Positions 1-5,065 of a stretch of 7,047 nucleotides of DNA are shown one piece after another. Positions within the stretch are counted from its first letter, which is position 1. Every line of letters starts with the position of its first letter. The DNA lies in the NCBI GenBank assembly GCA_020059445.1, contig JAGVCB010000081.1:1-7047 (forward strand). Reading direction: 5' to 3'. The notes beneath the pieces were generated by a model that saw only the letters and a program-made list of their open reading frames with translations, had not been told where the DNA came from and made no database searches. The stretch is from Polynucleobacter sp. (lineage in GTDB: Bacteria; Pseudomonadota; Gammaproteobacteria; Burkholderiales; Burkholderiaceae). Made by a program: the position numbers and the translations under genes.

Positions 1-669
1 ATTTCTGCCAGCGCTTATCTTTTAGAAAAACTTCGCAACGGTGAACGTTGGGCTTACATATCAGATGCTGGCACGCCTGGAATATCAGATCCAGGCGCAA
101 TTCTTTGCGAAGAAATTAAAAAGGGCGGACATCAAGTTTGTCCTTTGCCGGGCCCCAGCGCAATTACAGCTGCAGTTTCTGGAGCGGGTGATTTTTTAAA
201 GCACGGTAATGGTGGTTTTCAGTTTTTAGGCTTTTTACCCGCTAAAGCAAATCAACGAGACGAGCTACTCAAAGTAGCGGCAACATCAAACATCAGCTCT
301 TTCTTTTATGAAGCACCTCACCGCATAGAGTCGACGCTCAACTCTATGGTTGCTCATCTAGATGGTGATCGAAAAGTACTGATTGCAAAAGAGCTGAGTA
401 AGATTTTTGAAGATATTAAAGTTATTACAGTTCAAGAAATACCGGACTGGATGAAAATAGTCGAAAGCTGGCAGGGCGAATATGTTTTGGGTATAGAAGG
501 GATCGCACGCAGTCAGTCACCGAGCAATTTTGATGAGCAAACACTTCAATGGATTTCTGCAATCAACGGCAGAATAGGGCACAAAGAGCTTTCTGAAATC
601 ATTTCTCAAATCACGGGCATCAGCAAAAAAGATGCCTACCGTGAGTTGATTGAGAAAAAAGAGGCGTAA
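1..669 (+). CDS. rsmI: 16S rRNA (cytidine1402-2'-O)-methyltransferase RsmI, 5'-truncated by window edge
   Basis: RsmI transfers a methyl group from S-adenosylmethionine to the 2'-O of C1402 in the decoding centre of 16S rRNA, in the cytoplasm. The reading frame is open from base 1, so the gene starts outside the window; 222 residues are visible. Against E. coli RsmI from memory, about 70 N-terminal residues are missing, including the usual PTPIGNL stretch. Visible family motifs are SDAGTPGISDPG (visible residues 21-32, bases 61-96), PGPSA (50-54), GFLPAK, FFYEAPHRI and KELSK. The C-terminal segment (LSEIISQITGISKKDAYREL) matches the helical tail typical of RsmI. A TTG at 145 could be read as a start, but it lies inside the PGPSA region and the upstream frame codes for conserved sequence, so it is not the start. 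The gene ends at a terminator shared with the convergent cytochrome gene. Confidence 0.93.
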   Translation: MSASAYLLEKLRNGERWAYISDAGTPGISDPGAILCEEIKKGGHQVCPLPGPSAITAAVSGAGDFLKHGNGGFQFLGFLPAKANQRDELLKVAATSNISSFFYEAPHRIESTLNSMVAHLDGDRKVLIAKELSKIFEDIKVITVQEIPDWMKIVESWQGEYVLGIEGIARSQSPSNFDEQTLQWISAINGRIGHKELSEIISQITGISKKDAYRELIEKKEA

Positions 670-693
670 AAAAGCCCCTGATCGGGGCTTTTT
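669..693. terminator. Bidirectional intrinsic terminator between rsmI and the cytochrome gene
   Basis: A GC-rich hairpin, GCCCC (674-678) with GGGGC (684-688) around a 5-nt loop, is flanked by five A on the left and five T on the right. The A and T runs can extend the stem and give a U-tract in either direction. It sits immediately after the rsmI stop and 17 nt beyond the cytochrome stop on the other strand, so it can end both convergent transcripts. Confidence 0.85.
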
Positions 694-709
694 AAATCGC
701 TAATGCGTT

Positions 710-1243
710 TTATTTCTTAGGTTCAGGTTGCTTTGGCGCTTCTAGAGCTGGGGCTTTAGGCTCAGCAAACTTACCGCCTGCTGAAGCTGCCAAGTAGACA
801 ACCGCTCTTCCTAATTCATAGTCTGAGACGTCGTCCGGACTGGTGCCAGCTCTTGCAGGCATAGCGCCTTTACCCTTAACAACAGCATTCAAAAGACCAT
901 CGTAACCACGTCCAAGGCGAGCGCCCCAACCACCGATATCGCCAAATTTAGGCGCACCAGCAGCACCTGACGCATGACAAGATGCGCAGGCTTGTTTATA
1001 AATTTCTTCGCCAGATTTAAATACTTTTGGACCTGATGCATCTTTGAAGTCTAGAAGTGCAACTGGTTTGATCAACTGGTTAGCTGACTCGGCTGCTGCA
1101 TCAGCATTAGCTGAGGGCTTTTTTCCACTGCCGACATAAACCATTAACAACGCGATGATGATCAGCGGCACAAAAAAGCTCGCAAAAACCATCACAATCA
1201 ACTGCTTGGGTGATTTAATCAAATTTCCGTGTTCTTCACTCAT
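710..1243 (-). CDS. Membrane-anchored cytochrome c5-type protein
   Basis: A 177-residue c-type cytochrome, expected to carry one covalently bound haem in the periplasm and pass electrons within the respiratory chain; its partner is not shown by the sequence. A hydrophobic segment at about residues 15-37 is probably a membrane anchor or uncleaved signal. After an Ala/Lys-rich linker, the haem motif CASCH (C86, C89, H90) gives the covalent attachment and the proximal ligand. M128 in GAMPARAG is the likely sixth ligand. The pattern resembles the cytochrome c5 family (GAPKFGDIGGWGARL after the haem motif). The tail (160-177) is rich in Ala, Pro and Lys and probably disordered. The ATG start is supported by AAAAGGAA about 7 nt upstream. 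It is convergent with rsmI and divergent from the tRNA gene. No oxidase or reductase genes are nearby. Confidence 0.88.
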   Translation of the reverse strand: MSEEHGNLIKSPKQLIVMVFASFFVPLIIIALLMVYVGSGKKPSANADAAAESANQLIKPVALLDFKDASGPKVFKSGEEIYKQACASCHASGAAGAPKFGDIGGWGARLGRGYDGLLNAVVKGKGAMPARAGTSPDDVSDYELGRAVVYLAASAGGKFAEPKAPALEAPKQPEPKK

Positions 1244-1274
1244 GGCGCTTTTCCTTTTAATCTAGCTCGCACGC

Positions 1275-1280
1275 ATTATA
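1275..1280 (-). promoter_or_regulatory. Probable -10 element for the cytochrome gene
   Basis: On the minus strand this reads TATAAT, a perfect sigma-70 -10 hexamer. It would start transcription near 1268 and give a leader of about 25 nt before the cytochrome ATG. No good -35 hexamer stands at 16-18 nt upstream, so the call rests on the -10 and its position only. Confidence 0.42.
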
Positions 1281-1303
1281 GCGAGGATAATTCATTGCGG
1301 CCT

Positions 1304-1309
1304 TACAAT
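1304..1309 (+). promoter_or_regulatory. Possible -10 element for tRNA-Arg
   Basis: TACAAT matches the -10 consensus at five of six positions and ends 9 nt before the mature tRNA 5' end, which is a fitting distance for a short 5' leader. The region 16-18 nt upstream does not contain a recognisable -35, so confidence is limited. Confidence 0.33.
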
Positions 1310-1318
1310 ACTAAAGAC

Positions 1319-1393
1319 GCGACCGTAGTTCAATGGATAGAATTAGAGTTTCCGAAGCTCTCGATACAGGTTCGATTCCTGTCGGTCGCACCA
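1319..1393 (+). tRNA. tRNA-Arg, anticodon CCG
   Basis: A complete cloverleaf can be folded by hand. The acceptor stem is GCGACCG (1319-1325) with CGGTCGC (1383-1389), the discriminator is A1390, and CCA is encoded at 1391-1393. The D stem GTTC pairs with GAAT through a terminal G-U pair. The anticodon stem AGAGT (1345-1349) pairs with GCTCT (1357-1361), and the loop TTCCGAA gives anticodon CCG at 1352-1354. The T arm is ACAGG-TTCGATT-CCTGT. Anticodon CCG decodes the arginine codon CGG. No intrinsic terminator is visible after it, so the transcript may continue toward the desaturase gene, whose start is 97 nt downstream. Confidence 0.96.
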
Positions 1394-1490
1394 GACCACA
1401 AAACCCCCACAAATAGACATAGATCAAACTCAAATCAAGAAAAACATCTAAAATGGCTCATTATTGAATTTTGCCCCCTAAAAGGTCGTT

Positions 1491-2597
1491 ATGTCCGCAA
1501 ATACTGCAGAAGCCATCATTGATCAGCCAATTCCGGTTGGCCAACCCATTCCCCACAGAAAAGTAATTCGTTCTTGGCTCACGCCATTGACTGAGCGCGC
1601 AGTGATGCGCGCGCTCATCTTGCAGGTCATTGACACCCTCATTCTCACTGCGGGCATCGTCGGTACTGTTTATTTCGAGTCAATTCTTGTAAAAATATTC
1701 TTAGCTGTTTTTTCTGGTTTCATGATTGGCCGTATTTTTATTTTGGGACATGATGCATGCCATCAGAGCTTTACTCCATACCGTGGACTTAATAAAGTAT
1801 TGGGGCGCCTTGCGTTCTTACCATCACTCACCCCTTACAGCCTTTGGGAAGTTGGTCACAACGTGGTTCACCATGGTCAAACCAACTTAAAAGGTTTCGA
1901 CTTTGTCTGGGCACCCTTATCTCTAGAAGAATTTAACAAACTAACTCCAGCAGAAAAAGCTTTGGAACGTCACTACAGAAGCGGCTGGGGCCCAGCCTTG
2001 TATTACCTCCTTGAAATCTGGTGGAAGAAAATGTTCTTTCCTAGCAAGAAAGCCATGCCAGCTACTCGTCCAGCCTTCTTGTGGGATAACGTTTTGGTCT
2101 CTGTATTTGCAGTTATTTGGATTGGCGCCTTAATAGTCGCCGCTATTCAAACCAATCAATCTGTCTTGCTCACAGTGATCATGGGCTTTGTGATTCCTTT
2201 CATCTTTTGGAATGCCATGATTGGATTTGTTGTGTATGTTCATCACACACACCCAAGCGTTTCTTGGTACTCAGATAAATCAGAGTGGCTAAGAGCTCAG
2301 CCTTTTGTTTCTACAACTGTGCATTTGGTTTTCCCGCTAAAATGGGGTGCATGGATGCATCACATCATGGAACACACCGCCCACCACGTTGACATGAGTG
2401 TGCCTCTCTACAAACTTAAAGAAGCTCAAACAAAACTTGAAACCATGCTTCCCGAAAGAATCATCATTCAAAAATTCTCTTGGGCTTGGTATTTTGATAC
2501 GGCCAAACTGTGCAAACTTTACGACACAGAAAAAAAATGTTGGTTAGATTTTGATGGCAACAAAACAGCCGATTCAATCAAAGTTGTTTTAAGTTAA
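1491..2597 (+). CDS. Membrane fatty acid desaturase (DesA / omega-6-like family)
   Basis: This is an integral inner-membrane di-iron desaturase of 368 residues, expected to insert a cis double bond into acyl chains of membrane lipids using O2 and an electron donor. The three histidine boxes that bind the two irons are HDACH (87-91), HNVVHH (123-128) and HTAHH (295-299). A further VHHTHP (250-255) resembles the conserved HT-P segment of DesA-type enzymes. Hydrophobic stretches lie at about 41-62, 63-85, 197-220 and 226-250, giving the usual two membrane hairpins with the histidine boxes on the cytoplasmic side. The ATG is preceded by AAAAGG about 5 nt upstream. A TAAAAT at 1449-1454 could be its -10, though no -35 is evident. 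The box spacing resembles delta-12 (DesA/FAD2-like) enzymes more than delta-9 acyl-CoA ones, but regiospecificity cannot be read from sequence. No ferredoxin or regulator gene is adjacent. Confidence 0.87.
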   Translation: MSANTAEAIIDQPIPVGQPIPHRKVIRSWLTPLTERAVMRALILQVIDTLILTAGIVGTVYFESILVKIFLAVFSGFMIGRIFILGHDACHQSFTPYRGLNKVLGRLAFLPSLTPYSLWEVGHNVVHHGQTNLKGFDFVWAPLSLEEFNKLTPAEKALERHYRSGWGPALYYLLEIWWKKMFFPSKKAMPATRPAFLWDNVLVSVFAVIWIGALIVAAIQTNQSVLLTVIMGFVIPFIFWNAMIGFVVYVHHTHPSVSWYSDKSEWLRAQPFVSTTVHLVFPLKWGAWMHHIMEHTAHHVDMSVPLYKLKEAQTKLETMLPERIIIQKFSWAWYFDTAKLCKLYDTEKKCWLDFDGNKTADSIKVVLS

Positions 2598-2607
2598 AAG
2601 TTCCACT

Positions 2608-2632
2608 AAAACGCCCTTTCAAGGGCGTTTTT
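2608..2632 (+). terminator. Intrinsic terminator after the desaturase gene
   Basis: The hairpin ACGCCC (2611-2616) / GGGCGT (2623-2628) has loop TTTCAA, is preceded by three A that extend the stem, and is followed by a T run to 2632. It starts 11 nt after the desaturase stop. Because of the A/T flanks it could also work weakly in the opposite direction, but no minus-strand gene ends here. Confidence 0.88.
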
Positions 2633-2678
2633 CAAAAAACAGTTAAAATGTTATCTTGAATCTTTAAGAGAAGTTTAT

Positions 2679-2861
2679 ATGTCAACCCCGCCAAGCACCC
2701 TGGAGAGCAATACAAGAGTCATGAAGTTTTGCTCTTCCTGCAGTAGAGAAAAGCCTTTAGAGGGTGGCACATGGATCCCTACAAGCAATCGCAAGCAACG
2801 CTGGATCTGTGCAAGTTGCTTGTATAACAGAACCCACCGTACTGGTTCTGCCAAGGCTTAA
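2679..2861 (+). CDS. Small four-cysteine (zinc-ribbon-like) protein of unknown function
   Basis: I do not recognise this 60-residue basic protein. It has two CxxC pairs (C18/C21 and C44/C47) separated by 22 residues, the layout of a zinc ribbon or knuckle. The segment between them contains GGTWIP and a basic stretch (SNRKQRWICASC), and the tail is basic too (NRTHRTGSAKA). A structural Zn2+ and nucleic-acid or protein binding are plausible but unproven. The ATG at 2679 is supported by AAGAGAAG about 5 nt upstream; a second Met at residue 15 would keep both cysteine pairs but lacks that support. TAAAAT at 2644-2649 is a possible -10, just past the previous terminator, so the gene may be monocistronic. 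Its TAA overlaps the stop codon of the convergent gloC gene. A real gene is favoured by its RBS, the paired cysteines and the exact packing against its neighbour. Confidence 0.7.
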   Translation: MSTPPSTLESNTRVMKFCSSCSREKPLEGGTWIPTSNRKQRWICASCLYNRTHRTGSAKA

Positions 2862-3505
2862 TTAGCCATATCACTCACGTAAGGATTACTTTTTCTCTCT
2901 TCACCAAAAGTGGATACGGGTCCGTGACCGGGTATAAAAGTAATGTCATCGCCCAAAGGGAAAAGCTTTTCTCTGATAGACCTTATTAAGTCGGCGTGAT
3001 TTCCTCTAGGAAAATCAGTGCGCCCAATAGAGCCTGCAAACAAGACATCTCCGACAATGGCCAAGTGGTCATCCTTACCGTAAAAAATAATATGGCCTGG
3101 AGTATGGCCTGGGCAGTGCTTGACCAATAATTCAACCTGACCAACGGTCACAATATCGTCGTCTTTCAGCCACTTATTCGGCTCAAAAGCTTGCGCCATC
3201 GGGAATCCAAACCTCTTGCTTTGCTCAGGAAGCTGATCAATCCAAAATCTCTCATCTTCGTGAGGGCCTTCAATTTGAATGCCCAAATTTTGTGCCAATG
3301 ATGCGGCCCCAGCACAGTGATCAATATGCCCATGAGTTAATAGGATTTTTTCAGGGGTCGCGCCAGCCTCTTTTAGGGCATTCAGTATTTTTGGAAGATC
3401 TCCACCTGGGTCAACAATCGCAGCCTGATTGGTTTTTTCACAAATCAAGATCGAGCAATTTTGCTCAAAGGGTGTAACCGGAACTATGAGTACTTTTAAA
3501 GTCAT
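2858..3505 (-). CDS. gloC: Glyoxalase II-type metallo-beta-lactamase-fold hydrolase (GloC/YcbL)
   Basis: A 215-residue hydrolase expected to cleave S-D-lactoylglutathione (or similar thioesters) to D-lactate and glutathione in the cytoplasm, the second step of methylglyoxal detoxification. The metal-binding motif THGHIDH (57-63: H58, H60, D62, H63) is intact. The further ligands H134 (in CPGHTPGH), D153 (GDV) and H194 (PGHGP) are present. Length and collinear segments (PVTPFEQNCS near the N-terminus, VDPGGD, GRTDFPRG, LGDD..FIPGHGP) agree closely with E. coli YcbL/GloC as I remember it. It lacks the extra C-terminal domain of classical GloB. The start is set by this alignment. The best Shine-Dalgarno, GGAG, lies only 2 nt from the ATG, so initiation may be weak or coupled. 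It lies 28 nt after the amt stop on the same strand with no terminator between, suggesting co-transcription. Confidence 0.9.
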   Translation of the reverse strand: MTLKVLIVPVTPFEQNCSILICEKTNQAAIVDPGGDLPKILNALKEAGATPEKILLTHGHIDHCAGAASLAQNLGIQIEGPHEDERFWIDQLPEQSKRFGFPMAQAFEPNKWLKDDDIVTVGQVELLVKHCPGHTPGHIIFYGKDDHLAIVGDVLFAGSIGRTDFPRGNHADLIRSIREKLFPLGDDITFIPGHGPVSTFGEERKSNPYVSDMAN

Positions 3506-3533
3506 AGCTCCGATTATCTCAACAAACTAACAA

Positions 3534-4736
3534 TTACCAACTAGATTCGCGATCAGGGCTTGAGGTAATTTTGTGGATAGACAAATCAGCGCCGTCAAAC
3601 TCATCTTCTTGAGACATGCGTAAGCCCAAAACTGCTTTCAATATGCCATAAACGATCAAGCCTGAAATTGCAGCAAATGTAACTCCAGCGACAGTGCCAA
3701 TTAACTGAGCGGTAAAGCTCACGCCACCCAGACCGCCCAAAGCCTTTTGTCCAAAAACGCCTGCGGCAATACCACCCAAGGCACCACATAATCCATGTAA
3801 AGGCCAAACGCCCAATACGTCATCAATTTTCCAGCGGTTTTGAACCATGGTGAACATCACTACAAATAAACCACCGGCCATGCCACCCACAACTAGGGCA
3901 CCCATTGGATGCATTAAATCAGAGCCAGCACACACTGCAACAAGGCCTGCTAGAGGGCCGTTATAACTAAAGCCTGGGTCATTTTTACCAACAGCCCAAG
4001 CAACCAAAGTTCCTCCAACCATTGCCATCAATGAGTTCATGGCTACTAAGCCACTCAGTTTCTCAACTGTTTGTGCGCTCATGACGTTGAAACCAAACCA
4101 ACCTACCGCCAACACCCATGCACCAAGGGCTAAAAATGGAATGCTTGAAGGTGGATGAGCAGAAATTCTGCCATCTTTGGTGTATCGACCATGACGAGCT
4201 CCCAACAAAATAATTGCGGGCAAAGCAATCCAACCACCTACGGCGTGAACCACCACAGAACCCGCAAAATCATGGAACTCTTCGCCAGTTAATTCTTTGA
4301 GCCAAGCCTGAAAACCAAACTGCTGATTCCAAACCATTCCTTCAAACAATGGATAAACAAAACCCACCAAAATGAATGTGGCAATTAGTTGAGGATTGAA
4401 TTTCGCACGCTCTGCAATACCACCAGAAATAATCGCCGGTATGGCCGCAGCAAACGTCAATAAAAAGAAGAATTTGACCAGCTCAAAACCGCTTTTTTGC
4501 GCTAAAACCTCTGCGCTAGAAAAGAAATTTAAACCGTAGGCAATGCTGTAACCAATAAAGAAATAGGCGATTGTTGAAACAGCAAAATCGATCAAAATTT
4601 TGACAAGAGCGTTCACCTGATTCTTTTTGCGAACGGTTCCTAGCTCTAGGAACGCAAACCCAGCGTGCATTGCCAGCACCATGATGGCGCCAGTCATGAT
4701 GAAAAGGGCGTCAACCCCTGACTTAAAATTTTCCAT
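3534..4736 (-). CDS. amt: Ammonium transporter, Amt/MEP/Rh family
   Basis: A 400-residue polytopic inner-membrane channel that takes up ammonium/ammonia. Identifying features, by comparison with E. coli AmtB from memory, are DFAGS with D156 (equivalent of AmtB D160), twin pore histidines H164 (VVHAVGG) and H314 (WPLHGLCG), GWFGFN (212-217) and SGGIAERAKF (104-113). The C-terminal regulatory tail begins GLRMSQEDEFDGADLSIHK (371-389). The protein starts almost directly in the first membrane segment, without the cleavable leader of E. coli AmtB. It belongs to a variant subtype: the first helix ends HAGFAFLELGTVRKKN where classical AmtB has a YGG-type motif, and VVHAVGG replaces VVHINA. The ATG has an AGGG Shine-Dalgarno about 6 nt upstream. 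No glnK (PII) gene is adjacent, unlike the common glnK-amtB pair. It is divergent from gcvT and possibly co-transcribed with gloC. Confidence 0.92.
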   Translation of the reverse strand: MENFKSGVDALFIMTGAIMVLAMHAGFAFLELGTVRKKNQVNALVKILIDFAVSTIAYFFIGYSIAYGLNFFSSAEVLAQKSGFELVKFFFLLTFAAAIPAIISGGIAERAKFNPQLIATFILVGFVYPLFEGMVWNQQFGFQAWLKELTGEEFHDFAGSVVVHAVGGWIALPAIILLGARHGRYTKDGRISAHPPSSIPFLALGAWVLAVGWFGFNVMSAQTVEKLSGLVAMNSLMAMVGGTLVAWAVGKNDPGFSYNGPLAGLVAVCAGSDLMHPMGALVVGGMAGGLFVVMFTMVQNRWKIDDVLGVWPLHGLCGALGGIAAGVFGQKALGGLGGVSFTAQLIGTVAGVTFAAISGLIVYGILKAVLGLRMSQEDEFDGADLSIHKITSSPDRESSW

Positions 4737-4763
4737 TTATCACCCTAGATGACATTTATTAAG

Positions 4764-4793
4764 ATTCGAATTATGAATGTTCTGGTGCATCAA
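4764..4793 (-). promoter_or_regulatory. Candidate sigma-70 promoter for amt (weak)
   Basis: On the minus strand TTGATG (4793 to 4788) is followed after 18 nt by TCGAAT (4769 to 4764), a mediocre match that would give a leader of about 20 nt. An alternative -10, CATAAT (4775 to 4770), lacks a -35 at proper spacing. No GG-N10-GC sigma-54 signature was found upstream of the start. The -35 overlaps one arm of the TGGTGCAT/ATGCACCA repeat. Confidence 0.28.
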
Positions 4794-4822
4794 AAAACTC
4801 ACTTATGCACCAAATTTGTGCG
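4783..4822. promoter_or_regulatory. NtrC-like inverted repeats between amt and gcvT
   Basis: TGGTGCAT (4783-4790) and ATGCACCA (4805-4812) form a perfect 8-bp inverted repeat separated by 14 nt. The right arm also begins a second, overlapping dyad: 4806-4822 reads TGCACCA-AAT-TTGTGCG, which matches the enterobacterial NtrC box TGCACYA-N3-TRGTGCA at 12 of 14 defined positions. The site lies 70-86 nt upstream of the amt ATG, a sensible place for nitrogen control of ammonium uptake. That NtrC binds here is inferred from motif similarity; another dimeric regulator could use the site. Confidence 0.42.
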
Positions 4823-4832
4823 CATGATATTT

Positions 4833-4861
4833 TTGGTGGTTTTGGACGGCTTGGGTACAAT
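4833..4861 (+). promoter_or_regulatory. Candidate sigma-70 promoter for the gcv operon
   Basis: TTGGTG (4833-4838) and TACAAT (4856-4861) are separated by 17 nt. The -10 matches five of six consensus positions and the -35 three of six. Transcription would begin near 4868, at the very 5' edge of the first glycine aptamer. That is a tight fit and would cut off about two bases of its closing helix. Confidence 0.45.
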
Positions 4862-4865
4862 GTAG

Positions 4866-5041
4866 TATCGATGGGAGAGTTTGGTTTTACCAACGCCGAA
4901 GGCGCAATGCCCATGAACGCTCAGGCAAATGGACCGTCGATATTTACACTCTGGAGAGCGGCATTAAATTGCCCACCGAAGGGGCTAAAAGAGTACAAAT
5001 GGTTTGAACTCTTCAATCTCTCAGGTAACAGGACAGGGGGG
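4866..5041 (+). ncRNA. Tandem glycine riboswitch (two aptamers) controlling gcvTHP
   Basis: Two glycine aptamers stand in tandem in the 5' leader of gcvT. Aptamer I is closed by a 9-bp helix, TATCGATGG (4866-4874) with CCGTCGATA (4934-4942), including one G-U. It contains GGGAGAG, a TTGGT/ACCAA hairpin (4881-4893), the core GCCGAAGGCGCAA and GCTCAGGCAAATGGAC. After a 6-nt linker, aptamer II opens with CTCTGGAGAG, has a hairpin (4960-4973), the core CACCGAAGGGGC (4974-4985), a variable hairpin (4989-5013) and CTCTCAGGTAACAGGACAG (5018-5036). It closes through 4949-4953 with 5034-5038. These are the signature sequences of the glycine class. No terminator hairpin lies between the aptamers and gcvT, and the Shine-Dalgarno is only 13 nt beyond, so control of translation initiation is more likely than attenuation. 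By family precedent upstream of gcvT, glycine should switch the operon on. Confidence 0.94.
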
Positions 5042-5054
5042 CATCAATTCCTTT

Positions 5055-5060
5055 AAGGAG
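5055..5060 (+). promoter_or_regulatory. gcvT Shine-Dalgarno, probable target of the riboswitch
   Basis: AAGGAG is 5 nt before the gcvT ATG, an optimal site. It is directly preceded by TTCCTTT (5048-5054), which is complementary to it but too close to fold back on it as a simple hairpin. A competing long-range pairing in the glycine-free state is therefore more likely. It fixes the gcvT start at 5066. Confidence 0.75.
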
Positions 5061-5065
5061 TTTGG

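Noticed and set aside
145..147. TTG as a start codon for rsmI
   Set aside because: The frame is open to base 1 and codes for the conserved SDAGTPGISDPG motif upstream, so the true start is outside the window.
1376..1430. tRNA-Arg 3' end as an attachment site for an integrated element
   Set aside because: No integrase gene, no repeated copy of the tRNA 3' end in the window, and the downstream genes are housekeeping in character.
1415..1445. FNR/CRP-like site upstream of the desaturase gene
   Set aside because: The ATCAAA-type repeats are direct rather than inverted and do not form the TTGAT-N4-ATCAA palindrome.
1229..1522. 97-codon reading frame on + between the cytochrome and desaturase genes
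   Set aside because: It runs straight through the tRNA-Arg gene and overlaps the starts of both neighbours; the peptide has no recognisable features.
3292..3477. Antisense reading frame inside gloC
   Set aside because: Shadow of the conserved gloC coding sequence, with no start signal or family resemblance.
3601..3807. Second minus-strand frame inside amt
   Set aside because: Shadow frame within conserved Amt coding sequence; low-plausibility composition rich in Trp, Arg and Cys.
4805..5056. Open reading frame of 83 codons upstream of gcvT
   Set aside because: It overlaps the glycine riboswitch and the dyad region entirely, has no convincing Shine-Dalgarno, and its coding content is explained by conserved RNA motifs.
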